Shown: in pieces, positions 35,718 through 45,223 of the stretch | Position numbering within the stretch: the stretch's first letter is position 1 | How the letters are laid out: every line of letters starts with the position of its first letter | From: Morganella morganii H1r | GTDB lineage: Bacteria; Pseudomonadota; Gammaproteobacteria; Enterobacterales; Enterobacteriaceae | Assembly: GCF_000633515.1 (NCBI RefSeq) | Contig: NZ_AYMP01000069.1 | Location: 1-56,361 of the forward strand | Direction: 5' to 3' | DNA length: 56,361 nt | Made by a program: the position numbers and the translations under genes | The notes under the pieces: model-generated | What the model was told of the DNA's origin: nothing | Database searches by the model: none | What the model saw: only the letters and a program-made list of their open reading frames with translations

Positions 35718-38336
35718 ATGACACAACAGCGGCAGGCGAAGTATCGTCAGGACTATCAGGCTCCTGATTATACCATTACCCATATTGATCTTGATTTTGC
35801 GCTCGACCCGCAGACGACAGTGGTGACTGCCGTCAGTCAGGTGAAGCGCCTGAATGACAGCGCCTCTGAACTGGTACTTGCCGGTGAGGGGCTGACGCTG
35901 AAGCAGCTGACCATTGATGGCAAAGTCTGGTCAGATTACCGCGAAGAATCCGGTTCACTGCGCATTCAGAATGTGCCTGAACAATTCACCCTGCAAATTA
36001 TTAATGAAATCAGCCCGGCGGAAAATACTGCACTTGAAGGGCTGTATGTGTCCGGTGATGCACTCTGCACACAGTGTGAGGCGGAAGGCTTCCGTCATAT
36101 CACGTATTACCTTGATCGCCCGGATGTGCTGGCGCGTTACACCACCCGGATCACGGCGGACAAAGCCCGTTATCCGTATCTGTTATCCAACGGTAACCGG
36201 ATTGATGCCGGGGAATCCGGGGATAAACACTGGGTGAAATGGGAAGATCCGTTCCCGAAACCAAGTTACCTGTTTGCTCTGGTGGCCGGTGATTTTGATG
36301 TGCTGCGCGATACTTTCACCACCCGCAGCGGCCGTAATGTGGCGCTGGAGCTGTTTGTCGACAAAGGCAACCTCGACCGTGCCGGCTGGGCGATGACCTC
36401 TCTGAAAAATGCCATGAAATGGGATGAGGAGCGCTTTGGTTTCGAGTATGACCTCGACATCTATATGATTGTGGCGGTTGATTTCTTCAATATGGGCGCA
36501 ATGGAGAACAAAGGACTGAATGTCTTTAACTCAAAATATGTGCTGGCGAAGAATGAAACCGCGACGGATAAAGATTATCTCGGGATTGAATCTGTTATCG
36601 GTCATGAATATTTCCATAACTGGACCGGTAACCGTATCACCTGCCGTGACTGGTTCCAGCTCAGCCTGAAAGAAGGGCTGACCGTTTTTCGTGACCAGGA
36701 ATTCAGCTCCGACCTCGGCTCCCGCCCGGTCAACCGTATCAATAATGTCCGCGTGATGCGTGCCGCTCAGTTTGCCGAGGACGCCGGTCCGATGGCACAC
36801 CCGATCCGTCCGGATAAAGTCATTGAAATGAATAACTTCTATACACTGACCGTGTATGAGAAGGGCTCTGAAGTGATCCGCATGATCCACACGCTGCTCG
36901 GCGAAGAGCAGTTCCAGGCGGGGATGCAGCTTTATGTTCACCGCCATGACGGCAGCGCCGCGACCTGTGATGATTTTGTGCAGGCGATGGAAGATGCGTC
37001 AAATGTCGATCTCACCCTGTTCCGCCGCTGGTACAGCCAGTCCGGCACGCCGCTGGTGACCGTACGTGACAGCTATGATGCGGATAAAAAACAGTATCAG
37101 CTGCATGTGACCCAGATGACCCCGCCGACACCGGATCAGCAGGACAAACAGCCGCTGCATATCCCGTTTGATATCGAACTGTACGGCAGTAACGGCGACG
37201 TGCTTCCGCTGCGCCATGAAGGGGAACCGGTTCATCCGGTACTGAATATTACCCGTGATGAACAGACCTTCGTCTTTGATGATGTCAGTGAAAAGCCGGT
37301 ACCGTCACTGTTCCGTGAGTTCTCCGCGCCGGTAAAAGTGGATTATCCGTATACCGATGCACAGCTGGCATTCCTGATGCAGCACGCCCGTAATGAATTT
37401 GCCCGCTGGGATGCCGCGCAGTCTCTGCTGGCATTACATATAAAGGAAAACATCCGCCGCTATCAGGCCGGTGAAGATTTACAGTTACCGGAAGGGGTAA
37501 CCGACGCTTTCCGTGCGGTGCTGCTTGATGAGCAGATCGATCCGGCGCTGGCGGCTCAGATTCTGACCCTGCCGTCAGAAACCGAGGTTGCGGAATGGTT
37601 CCCGGTGGTGGATCCGGATGCGATCAATGCGGTCATGACCTTTATTGCCGGTACATTTGCCCGTGAACTGGCAGATGAGTTGTATGCGGTGTATGTCAGC
37701 ATGAAAACCGGGGCATACCAAATCGATCATGCGGATATTGCAAAACGCGATCTGCGCAATGTCTGTCTGGGCTATCTGGCGCTGGATGAGGATAGAGCAC
37801 AGGCAGATAAGCGTGTGTCGCAGCAGTATGCGCAGGCCGACAATATGACCGATTCCCTGGCGGCGCTGACGGCGGCGGTGAAAGCCGCACTGCCGTGCCG
37901 TGATAAACTGCTGACGGATTACGACAACAAATGGCATCAGGATGGTCTGGTGATGGACAAGTGGTTTATGCTTCAGGCCACACGTCCGGATGCGGATGTG
38001 CTGGATAATGTGAAATCACTGCTCACTCACCGTTCCTTCACCATGGCAAACCCGAACCGGGTACGCTCGCTGGTCGGTGCGTTTGTGATGAATAACCCGA
38101 AAGCGTTTCATGATAAGTCCGGTAAAGGCTATGAATTCCTGGCAGAGATCCTCTGTGACCTGAACAGCCGTAACCCGCAGGTGGCCTCACGTCTGATCGA
38201 GCCGCTGATCCGCCTGAAACGCTATGATGACAGCCGTCAGAGCAAAATGCGTGATGCGCTGCTGCGTCTGAAAGGGCTGGACAATCTCTCCGGTGATCTG
38301 TTTGAGAAAATCACCAAGGCACTGGATGAGAACTGA
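35718..38336 (+). CDS. pepN: Aminopeptidase N
   Basis: A broad-specificity M1 zinc aminopeptidase that finishes cytosolic peptide degradation. The product has 872 residues (E. coli 870). The exopeptidase motif GAMENKGLNVFNSKYVL and zinc motif HEYFHNWTGNRITCRDW with the downstream glutamate in LKEGLTVFRDQEFSSDLGS are intact. After the catalytic domain come the beta-sandwich and the large helical C-terminal domain (to NLSGDLFEKITKALDEN). Very similar to E. coli throughout. A strong terminator follows. Confidence 0.98.
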   Translation: MTQQRQAKYRQDYQAPDYTITHIDLDFALDPQTTVVTAVSQVKRLNDSASELVLAGEGLTLKQLTIDGKVWSDYREESGSLRIQNVPEQFTLQIINEISPAENTALEGLYVSGDALCTQCEAEGFRHITYYLDRPDVLARYTTRITADKARYPYLLSNGNRIDAGESGDKHWVKWEDPFPKPSYLFALVAGDFDVLRDTFTTRSGRNVALELFVDKGNLDRAGWAMTSLKNAMKWDEERFGFEYDLDIYMIVAVDFFNMGAMENKGLNVFNSKYVLAKNETATDKDYLGIESVIGHEYFHNWTGNRITCRDWFQLSLKEGLTVFRDQEFSSDLGSRPVNRINNVRVMRAAQFAEDAGPMAHPIRPDKVIEMNNFYTLTVYEKGSEVIRMIHTLLGEEQFQAGMQLYVHRHDGSAATCDDFVQAMEDASNVDLTLFRRWYSQSGTPLVTVRDSYDADKKQYQLHVTQMTPPTPDQQDKQPLHIPFDIELYGSNGDVLPLRHEGEPVHPVLNITRDEQTFVFDDVSEKPVPSLFREFSAPVKVDYPYTDAQLAFLMQHARNEFARWDAAQSLLALHIKENIRRYQAGEDLQLPEGVTDAFRAVLLDEQIDPALAAQILTLPSETEVAEWFPVVDPDAINAVMTFIAGTFARELADELYAVYVSMKTGAYQIDHADIAKRDLRNVCLGYLALDEDRAQADKRVSQQYAQADNMTDSLAALTAAVKAALPCRDKLLTDYDNKWHQDGLVMDKWFMLQATRPDADVLDNVKSLLTHRSFTMANPNRVRSLVGAFVMNNPKAFHDKSGKGYEFLAEILCDLNSRNPQVASRLIEPLIRLKRYDDSRQSKMRDALLRLKGLDNLSGDLFEKITKALDEN

Positions 38337-38380
38337 TCGGTGAGAGTTCTCCGGATGATTGCATCCGCATTGTTACAGAC

Positions 38381-38413
38381 AAAACACCTCCCCGGAGGTG
38401 TTTTTTTTTTTTT
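38381..38413 (+). terminator. pepN terminator
   Basis: ACACCTC and GAGGTGT arms around a CCCG loop, with A-rich left flank and a run of 13 Ts (38401-38413). The longest T tract in the window. Confidence 0.95.
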
Positions 38414-38512
38414 GCACTGCAATACATTGTCACAGTAACAGAACGTTATTTTTAACCGGATACGGTAAACTCAGGCCAATGACGAGCTGTATATAAAAGA
38501 AAGGATTTCGTG

Positions 38513-39754
38513 ATGAGAAATGAAATAAACCGGTGCAGTCGCTGGTTACAGGGGATATTTTCCCTGTTTTTACTGCTTTTTGCTGTGACGGCATTTGCTC
38601 AGACGGAGACATTTCCCCGTATGCAGGGGGCGGTGACTGATACCGCCGGATTACTGACCGATGCTGAGCGCAGCAGTATTGAGCAGAAACTGAATACATT
38701 GCGGGCCCGGACCGGCGCACAGATTGCGGTACTGACCGTGAAAACGACCGGAACACGTGATATTGAAAGTTATGCGGAAAAAGTCTTTAACAAATGGCGG
38801 CTGGGGCGTATCAGTATCGATGATGGTATTTTGCTGCTGGTGGCGGTGGATGACCGTGCGATGCGGATTGAAGTCGGATACGGGCTGGAAGGGGCGGTCA
38901 GTGATGTAACGGCAAAACGTATTCTCAATGATTATTTTATTCCGCATTTTCAAATAAGGGATTATGCCGGGGGTATTGATGATACCGTCGATGCGCTGAT
39001 TGCCGCAGTCCGTAATGAACCGCTGCCGCCTGTCAACATGCCGGCATTCTTTATCATCAAACAGGCAGAGCCTGTGGGCTGGATCGATATTCTCCTCGGT
39101 GCGGTTCTGGCGATGAGTGCCTGGATGTGGGCCGCATTTCTGTATAGCATGGTGAAACGGTTTAAACTGAAAGCCGCGATCCCGGTTGCCATCATTATTT
39201 ATCTGATCTGGTACGCCGACAGCTTCAATAACCCTGACGGAAACGGCTTCCGTTTCGGGGAACATTTTCTCTACGAGGAATTACCGCGCTGGAGCCAGTT
39301 CCTGTTTCTGCAGATTCTGCCGTCCTGGATGGTGATTATACTGATATTCACCATGTTTTTTGCGTTCTTTTTCTTATTTCTGCTCTGCCTCGGCGGACTG
39401 TACTGGATACTGACGAAAATTGTCCGGCCTCAGAAAGTGCGGGTTTCAATCTGTGTCGGCTTTTTATTCGGCGGATTTGCGTTTATCTTCGGATTGCTGG
39501 TTTCCGGGGGGAGCCCGGCCTTTGGTGTGTTGACCGGAGCGGGATTCGGGCTGTTTATCGGTATCGGACATTATCTCGGTTTTGTCACTGTCGGCAGCGG
39601 TGGTGGTGGCTCAGGGAAAGGCGGGAAAGGCGGAAGAGGCGGCAGAGGCGGAAGAGGCGGCGGCGGTTACAGCGGCGGCAGCCGGAGCAGCAGCCGATCC
39701 TCATCCGGCGGTGGTGGCCGCAGCGGGGGCGGCGGAGCATCCGGCCGCTGGTAA
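38513..39754 (+). CDS. TPM-domain (YgcG-type) membrane protein with Gly-rich tail
   Basis: A 413-residue protein with a signal peptide (LQGIFSLFLLLFAVTAFAQ) and a TPM domain (about residues 38-160). The TPM hallmarks are VTDTAGLLTDAERSSIEQKL, GAQIAVLTV, DDGILLLVAVDDRAMRIEVG and YGLEGAVSD. Several membrane helices follow (about 185-345). The end is glycine-serine-rich: a GKG/GRG repeat, then SSRSSSGGGGRSGGGGASGRW. This architecture is common in envelope proteins of unclear function; some TPM domains have been reported as phosphatases. The ATG at 38513 is preferred to the GTG one codon earlier, both behind AAAGGA. It has no counterpart between E. coli pepN and pyrD. Probably monocistronic. Confidence 0.85.
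   Translation: MRNEINRCSRWLQGIFSLFLLLFAVTAFAQTETFPRMQGAVTDTAGLLTDAERSSIEQKLNTLRARTGAQIAVLTVKTTGTRDIESYAEKVFNKWRLGRISIDDGILLLVAVDDRAMRIEVGYGLEGAVSDVTAKRILNDYFIPHFQIRDYAGGIDDTVDALIAAVRNEPLPPVNMPAFFIIKQAEPVGWIDILLGAVLAMSAWMWAAFLYSMVKRFKLKAAIPVAIIIYLIWYADSFNNPDGNGFRFGEHFLYEELPRWSQFLFLQILPSWMVIILIFTMFFAFFFLFLLCLGGLYWILTKIVRPQKVRVSICVGFLFGGFAFIFGLLVSGGSPAFGVLTGAGFGLFIGIGHYLGFVTVGSGGGGSGKGGKGGRGGRGGRGGGGYSGGSRSSSRSSSGGGGRSGGGGASGRW
39614..39658 (+). repeat. 9-bp tandem repeat in the TPM-protein gene
   Basis: Five in-frame units of the form GGN-ARA-GGC encode GKG GKG GRG GRG GRG. The units differ only at third positions and by K/R change. Repeat number could vary by slippage without breaking the frame. 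Confidence 0.75.
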
Positions 39755-39760
39755 TCTGAC

Positions 39761-39795
39761 AGTATATGGCGCACAAAAAGTGTGCGTCATATACT
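39761..39795 (+). repeat. Long hairpin after the TPM-protein gene
   Basis: AGTATATGGCGCAC (39761-39774) and GTGCGTCATATACT (39782-39795) pair over 14 positions with one G-T wobble and a 7-base loop. It starts seven bases after the stop codon. No T run follows, so it may be a rho-assisted end or a processing hairpin rather than an intrinsic terminator. Confidence 0.65.
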
Positions 39796-39958
39796 GCGTA
39801 AAAAAGCCGTGCAGAACGGATGCATTTCACCTATTATAGCCGCCTGAGATAGGCTCCCGCTGTTTCAGCTATGATTCACGACCTATTTTGTTACAGAGAA
39901 ATTGCCCGGTACGGCGTGTTGTGCCGAAAACACATATCTATAGCAAAAGGTATTTAAG

Positions 39959-40969
39959 ATGTATTATCCGCTAGTCAGGAAGGCTCTGTTCCGCCTTGAT
40001 CCGGAACGTGCCCACGAATTCACCTTTCACCAGCTTAAACGTCTTTCCCGCTCTCCTTTCCGTTTTCTTATTCAGCAGCATGTCGCTACCAAACCCGTTC
40101 AGTGCATGGGGCTCTCTTTTAAAAACCCGCTCGGATTAGCCGCCGGTCTTGATAAAGACGGTGAATGTATTGAAGCGTTTGACGCCATGGGTTTTGGTTT
40201 TGTTGAGGTCGGTACGGTCACACCGAAACCACAGCCGGGAAATGATAAGCCGCGTCTGTTCCGTATTGTCGAAGCAGAAGGGCTGATTAACCGGATGGGA
40301 TTTAATAATCTCGGGGTGGATAACCTGGTTGAAAATATTAAACAGGCTCGTTTCGGTGGTATTCTGGGAATTAATATCGGAAAAAATAAAGATACGCCGG
40401 TTGAGCAGGGGAAAGATGACTATCTGATTTGTATGGATAAAGTGTATACCCATGCCGGATATATCGCTGTTAATATTTCCTCACCGAATACCCCGGGATT
40501 ACGGACACTGCAATACGGCGATATGCTGGATGACCTGCTGTCAGCAATAAAAATAAAGCAGCAGGAACTGCATCAGAAACACGGAAAATATGTCCCTGTC
40601 GCGGTGAAAATTGCCCCGGATTTAACAGCGGAAGAATTAATTCAGGTCGCTGACAGTCTGATTCGCCATAATATTGATGGTGTGATTGCCACCAATACCA
40701 CATTAGACCGCTCATTAGTGCAGGGATTAAATCACTGCAATGAAACCGGCGGATTAAGTGGCCGTCCGGTGCAGAGTAAGAGCACAGAAATTATCCGTTT
40801 ATTATCGAAAGAGCTGAACGGAAAATTACCGATCATCGGTGTCGGCGGAATAGATTCCCTCATTGCCGCCCGGGAAAAAATGGAAGCAGGTGCATCATTG
40901 ATCCAAATTTATTCAGGATTTATCTACCACGGACCAAAATTAATAAAAAATATTGTAAATAGCCTGTAA
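39959..40969 (+). CDS. pyrD: Dihydroorotate dehydrogenase (quinone), class 2
   Basis: Oxidises dihydroorotate to orotate and passes electrons to quinone at the inner face of the cytoplasmic membrane. The product has 336 residues, equal to E. coli. The N-terminal amphipathic helices ([20 protein letters not shown]) form the quinone tunnel. FMN segments include [14 protein letters not shown] and [12 protein letters not shown]. The class 2 catalytic serine lies in [12 protein letters not shown], and the C-terminal FMN-phosphate site in IIGVGGIDS and [12 protein letters not shown] small hairpin (CGGC/GCCG, about 39913-39927) lies in the leader; E. coli pyrD is controlled by a leader hairpin, but I cannot confirm the mechanism here. 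Confidence 0.97.
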   Translation: MYYPLVRKALFRLDPERAHEFTFHQLKRLSRSPFRFLIQQHVATKPVQCMGLSFKNPLGLAAGLDKDGECIEAFDAMGFGFVEVGTVTPKPQPGNDKPRLFRIVEAEGLINRMGFNNLGVDNLVENIKQARFGGILGINIGKNKDTPVEQGKDDYLICMDKVYTHAGYIAVNISSPNTPGLRTLQYGDMLDDLLSAIKIKQQELHQKHGKYVPVAVKIAPDLTAEELIQVADSLIRHNIDGVIATNTTLDRSLVQGLNHCNETGGLSGRPVQSKSTEIIRLLSKELNGKLPIIGVGGIDSLIAAREKMEAGASLIQIYSGFIYHGPKLIKNIVNSL

Positions 40970-40988
40970 TTTTCACTATTATTCCTGT

Positions 40989-41019
40989 CAGGGGGTTTAT
41001 TTTTCCCCCTGTTTCTTCT
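40989..41019 (+). terminator. pyrD terminator
   Basis: CAGGGGG (40989-40995) and CCCCCTG (41005-41011) with a T-rich loop and TTTCTTCT tail. Confidence 0.82.
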
Positions 41020-41156
41020 ATATTTTCAGATGTTGCCTGAAAAATTGTTACTGACAGGCAATGCACGTTAAAGTAAACAATCACTTTTAATTATTTTATT
41101 TAATGTGTAGTAGAAATATAAATTGCTAATCAGGTATTAGCCGGGAATGTGATCAG

Positions 41157-41702
41157 ATGAAAATAAAACCTGACGATCAATGGCAGTGGTATTACGATGA
41201 TACGCATGAGCGTATTATGCTGGATCTTGCCAACGGAATGGTATTCCGCTCCCATTTTGCACCACGCCTGCTGGCACCGTATGCACGGTGTCACAGCCCG
41301 TTTTCTGTTGATGATGCCGCGTTATTTTTTATCTTTGAAGAACAGATTAAAAAATTAGATATTCCGGCACAACAGTGTGCTGAATTAACATTGAATGCGT
41401 TAATTGCATCGCGTTTTTTAAAGCCGCAAATGCCGAAGAGCTGGTATTTTTCATTGTTTTGCGCAATGACAAAACCGGAGCAGGGGCAGCTGGTTGAAGT
41501 GGTGGCGGGTAACAACCGTCAGCGCAGCAACTTTATTGTGGCGGAAGCAGGGGAAAGTGCCAGTTTATGTCTGCTGGTTGATCCGGTACTTGAATTACAC
41601 GATCGGAGCATGTGTTTTTGTGATCCGATCAAGATCATGAATGATCGTTTATTGCCAAGAACCCCGGTAACACGGCGTTTATTAATGGACAGAGCTGTCT
41701 GA
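41157..41702 (+). CDS. zapC: Cell division protein ZapC
   Basis: ZapC binds FtsZ and promotes bundling of Z-ring filaments. The product has 181 residues (E. coli 180). It starts MKIKPDDQWQWYYDDTHERI and shows the family segments LDLANGMVFRSHFAPRLLAP and a C-terminal KIMNDRLLPRT. The ribosome site is weak. Position after pyrD is the usual one. Probably monocistronic, ending at a shared terminator with ycbX. Confidence 0.94.
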   Translation: MKIKPDDQWQWYYDDTHERIMLDLANGMVFRSHFAPRLLAPYARCHSPFSVDDAALFFIFEEQIKKLDIPAQQCAELTLNALIASRFLKPQMPKSWYFSLFCAMTKPEQGQLVEVVAGNNRQRSNFIVAEAGESASLCLLVDPVLELHDRSMCFCDPIKIMNDRLLPRTPVTRRLLMDRAV

Positions 41703-41792
41703 GGCTGTCCGGTAAACGATCATTATCAGGATCGGGTAATGTTATATGATCCACAATGGATCCTTATTATTAATAAGTGATCCATTCAGCTG

Positions 41793-41832
41793 AAATACCC
41801 CCGGCGGTTTATCTGCCGGGGGTATTTTTTCA
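41793..41832. terminator. Bidirectional terminator zapC/ycbX
   Basis: AAATACCCCCGGC (41793-41805) and GCCGGGGGTATTT (41815-41827), 9-base loop, then Ts; serves both convergent genes. Confidence 0.93.
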
Positions 41833-41833
41833 G

Positions 41834-42958
41834 TTATCCGTGGCGGATCGTAATATTGGTTTTCGGAATACAGCTGCACGCCAGAATATCACCGTTCTCT
41901 TTTATCGCCCCGGCTTTCAGCGGAGTGACGTCACCGGAGACCAGTGTGACTCTGCAGCAGCCGCAGACGCCGGCCCGGCAGGAGTACGGAATATTGACCT
42001 GATGGCTTTCCAGCTGCTCCAGTAAGACATGCTGATTGTTCACCGGGTAGCGTTTACCGTTGAATGTCAGTTCCAGAGCTGTTTCCGGCTGTGCGGGGGC
42101 GGTCTGCACTTTCTCAACGGTTTGTTCCTGATACTGACGCGGTTCGCGGGTTTCCAGCACAGTGACGGTATCACCGGCCTGAATCACGCCGGTATTGCGG
42201 GCAATGGCATTCATGCCGAAATCCACATCATCATTATCTGCGGCTTTCCGGAAGGTCTGCAGGGTATGGAACGGCTCCATTTCCGGGTGTTTAATGCCTT
42301 TATCCGTACTGACGGTCGTAAGGATACAACGGCTGCACGGTTTTTTCAGATCAAACACCACATCACCGACCTGAATGGTTTTCCAGCGGTCTTCCGCAAA
42401 CAGCTCCGCACCGGTGACAATAATATTGCCGCGGAACTGCTCAATTTTAATACCGGCACCGCAGCGGCGCTGCACCTCACGGAAAGAGGCTTCGTTTACC
42501 ACCAGATAAGGATAACCATCGGCAAACGACACGGCGGTATCCGGGAATTTTTTTACCCGGCGGGTGGATTGCGGGCTGAGCCAGCGCAGCTGTACCGGGA
42601 TATCAAAGAACTGACACAGCCACTGATTGATTTTTTCCGGTGCAAGCAGCGAGGTGAAATGATTTCCCCAGACTTCGCACGGCAGGTGATCGGGACGGAA
42701 ATCCTCAAACAGGATCGTGGCACCGCTGCCTTCCGGGCTGCGCAGGTAAATCCCGTTACTCAGCAGCACCGGGGTAAACAGCACCATCTGCGGATAACGG
42801 CGGGCGGTGATAAATTTTCCGGTCTCATCTGTTATCATAAAATTGCGGTCAAAGCTCAGTCCGGTTTCGCCGGCATGGCTTTGTGACTGGCGGATGCCCT
42901 TCATTGACTTCACAGGAAAGGTATATAAACGGGAGAGTGTGATGGGTGTTGTCGTCAT
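41834..42958 (-). CDS. ycbX: MOSC-domain/2Fe-2S oxidoreductase YcbX
   Basis: A molybdenum-cofactor enzyme that in E. coli detoxifies N-hydroxylated base analogues. The product has 374 residues (E. coli 369). An N-terminal beta-barrel domain (TLSRLYTFPVKSMKGI, residues 7-22) precedes the MOSC domain, whose cofactor cysteine probably lies in DLKKPCSRCILTTV. The C-terminal ferredoxin domain has the cluster motif CRAGVCGCC with a later cysteine in DILACSCIP. Lies divergently to rlmL, as in E. coli. Confidence 0.95.
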   Translation of the reverse strand: MTTTPITLSRLYTFPVKSMKGIRQSQSHAGETGLSFDRNFMITDETGKFITARRYPQMVLFTPVLLSNGIYLRSPEGSGATILFEDFRPDHLPCEVWGNHFTSLLAPEKINQWLCQFFDIPVQLRWLSPQSTRRVKKFPDTAVSFADGYPYLVVNEASFREVQRRCGAGIKIEQFRGNIIVTGAELFAEDRWKTIQVGDVVFDLKKPCSRCILTTVSTDKGIKHPEMEPFHTLQTFRKAADNDDVDFGMNAIARNTGVIQAGDTVTVLETREPRQYQEQTVEKVQTAPAQPETALELTFNGKRYPVNNQHVLLEQLESHQVNIPYSCRAGVCGCCRVTLVSGDVTPLKAGAIKENGDILACSCIPKTNITIRHG

Positions 42959-43036
42959 TGTTATCCGTTCTTTTCGTTATTATCAGTAATACCACAATGG
43001 CATCCCGGTTTATCCGGAAAAAGGTGAACGTCAATT

Positions 43037-43066
43037 TTATGATTTACCGCCCGGATCCGCTATAAT
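43037..43066 (+). promoter_or_regulatory. rlmL promoter
   Basis: TATAAT at 43061-43066 with TTATGA at 43037-43042, 18-base spacer. The -10 is perfect and the -35 modest. It gives a leader of about 25 nt to the rlmL ATG. Confidence 0.6.
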
Positions 43067-43097
43067 GCGCTCCAATTTTTTATTTCAACGGTAAACC

Positions 43098-45215
43098 ATG
43101 ATGAACGTGTATTTTGCCAGCACCGCCCGCGGGCTCGAAGAACTCTTAAAAAATGAATTAGCGACACTGGGCGCTGAGGATCTCAGTATTACGCAGGGTG
43201 GCGTTCACTTCCGGGCGCAGCCGCGTACGATGTACACATGTCTGATGTGGAGTCGTCTGGCATCCCGTATTTTATTACCGCTGAATGAGTTTAATGTCTA
43301 TAGCGACATGGATCTTTATCTCGCGGTGCAATCCATTGACTGGCCATCGGTGTTCTCCGCTGACAAGACATTTGCCGTGCATTTCAACGGGACTAATGAT
43401 GAGATCCGCAACAGTCAGTACGGCGCACTGAAAGTCAAAGATGCTATCGTTGACAGCTTCACCCGCAAAACCGGTACGCGCCCGGATGTGGCGAAACAGC
43501 AGCCGGATATCCGCATCAATGTTTATCTCAATAAGGAAAAAGCCTCGCTGGCGATAGACCTGAGCGGGGATTCCCTGCATATCCGCGGCTACCGCGAACT
43601 GGCCGGTCAGGCGCCGCTGAAAGAGAATCTGGCGGCGGCGATTATTCTGCGTTCCGGCTGGCAGAAAGAGACCCCGATGGTGGATCCGATGTGCGGTTCC
43701 GGTACTCTGCTGATTGAAGCGGCAATGATTGCCTCCGATTGTGCGCCGGGTCTGAACCGCCTTCACTGGGGTTTTGAAGCCTGGGGTGCCCATGACAAAG
43801 CGGTCTGGGAATCGGTCCGTGCTGAAGCGCGTGAACGTGCCAATGCCGGTCTGGTCAGTACAGCCGCCCGTTTCTTCGGTTCTGATACTGATAAACGTGT
43901 GCTGGACATGGCCCGTGCCAACGCCCGCCGCGCCGGGGTGGATAAATTGATCACTTTCCAGCAGAAAGATGCCACCAAGCTGGAAAATCCGCTGCCGGAT
44001 GGCCCGAAAGGTACTATTATTTCCAACCCGCCGTACGGTGAGCGGCTGGAAAGCGAACCGGCGCTGATTGCCCTGCACAGTGTGTTTGGCCGTGTGGTCA
44101 AAACCCGTTTCCCGGGCTGGCGCCTGTCATTATTCAGCGCTTCCCCGGAACTGCTCAGCAGCCTGCAATTGCGTGCAGAGCGTGAATTCAAGGCGAAAAA
44201 CGGCCCGCTGGATTGTGTGCAGAAAAACTATCAGTTAAGTGACACACCACCGGCAACGGCGCAGGATATCGGGGCAGATTTTGCTAACCGTCTGCGTAAG
44301 AACGAAAAGAAATTAGCAAAATGGGCGAAACAGGAAGGCGTTGAATGTTATCGCCTTTATGATGCGGATCTGCCTGAGTATAATGTCGCGGTTGACCGTT
44401 ATGCGGATTATGTGGTGGTGCAGGAATATGCACCGCCGAAAACCGTGGATCCGAACAAAGCGCGTCAGCGCCTGTTCGATGTGATCAGCGCGACACTGGC
44501 CGTGCTGGAGTTACCGGCGCACAAGCTGATCCTGAAAACCCGTCAGCGCCAGAAAGGCAAACAGCAGTATGAAAAACTGGCGGAGAAACAGAACAGTTTC
44601 CCGGTGAAAGAGTATAACGCACAGTTATGGGTTAACCTGACTGATTACCTGGATACCGGCCTGTTCCTTGATCACCGTCTTGCCCGCAAAATGCTGGGAC
44701 AGATGAGCAAAGGCAAAGACTTCCTCAATCTGTTTGCCTACACCGGCTCGGCAACGGTTCACGCCGGTCTCGGCGGCGCGCGCAGCACCACGTCTGTGGA
44801 TATGTCACGCACCTACCTGGAGTGGGCGGAGCGCAATCTGCAGAGCAACGGCCTGAGCGGCAGACAGCACCGTCTGATCCAGGCGGATTGCCTGAGCTGG
44901 CTGGCGCAGACTCCGGAACAGTTTGATCTGATCTTTATCGATCCGCCGACATTCTCCAACTCGAAACGAATGGAGGATACCTTTGATGTCCAGCGTGATC
45001 ACATCAGCCTGATGAAACATCTGAAACGTATGCTGCGCCGCGGCGGTACGCTGATGTTCTCCAACAACAAACGCGGTTTTAAATTAGATCAGGACGGTAT
45101 GGATGCACTGGGGCTGGTTGCTCAGGATATTACCGCCAAAACACAGTCACAGGATTTTGTCCGTAACCGTCAGATCCATAACTGCTGGCTTATCCGCCAC
45201 GCAGGCGAGGAATAA
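43098..45215 (+). CDS. rlmL: 23S rRNA m2G2445/m7G2069 bifunctional methyltransferase
   Basis: RlmKL methylates G2445 (N2) and G2069 (N7) of 23S rRNA. The product has 705 residues (E. coli 702). An N-terminal THUMP domain (about 40-155) leads into the first Rossmann methyltransferase ([19 protein letters not shown], then the catalytic [12 protein letters not shown]). A second methyltransferase in the C-terminal third has [20 protein letters not shown] and [20 protein letters not shown]. Two consecutive ATGs begin the gene; either may serve. uup follows 8 bp after the stop, so they are co-transcribed. Confidence 0.97.
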   Translation: MMNVYFASTARGLEELLKNELATLGAEDLSITQGGVHFRAQPRTMYTCLMWSRLASRILLPLNEFNVYSDMDLYLAVQSIDWPSVFSADKTFAVHFNGTNDEIRNSQYGALKVKDAIVDSFTRKTGTRPDVAKQQPDIRINVYLNKEKASLAIDLSGDSLHIRGYRELAGQAPLKENLAAAIILRSGWQKETPMVDPMCGSGTLLIEAAMIASDCAPGLNRLHWGFEAWGAHDKAVWESVRAEARERANAGLVSTAARFFGSDTDKRVLDMARANARRAGVDKLITFQQKDATKLENPLPDGPKGTIISNPPYGERLESEPALIALHSVFGRVVKTRFPGWRLSLFSASPELLSSLQLRAEREFKAKNGPLDCVQKNYQLSDTPPATAQDIGADFANRLRKNEKKLAKWAKQEGVECYRLYDADLPEYNVAVDRYADYVVVQEYAPPKTVDPNKARQRLFDVISATLAVLELPAHKLILKTRQRQKGKQQYEKLAEKQNSFPVKEYNAQLWVNLTDYLDTGLFLDHRLARKMLGQMSKGKDFLNLFAYTGSATVHAGLGGARSTTSVDMSRTYLEWAERNLQSNGLSGRQHRLIQADCLSWLAQTPEQFDLIFIDPPTFSNSKRMEDTFDVQRDHISLMKHLKRMLRRGGTLMFSNNKRGFKLDQDGMDALGLVAQDITAKTQSQDFVRNRQIHNCWLIRHAGEE

Positions 45216-45223
45216 CAGAAATT

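Noticed and set aside
39614-39658. CRISPR-like array
   Set aside because: The 9-bp direct repeat is in-frame coding for a glycine-rich tail with no spacers.
41925-41940. matS site GTGACGTCAC in ycbX
   Set aside because: The 3-base spacer required between the arms is missing.
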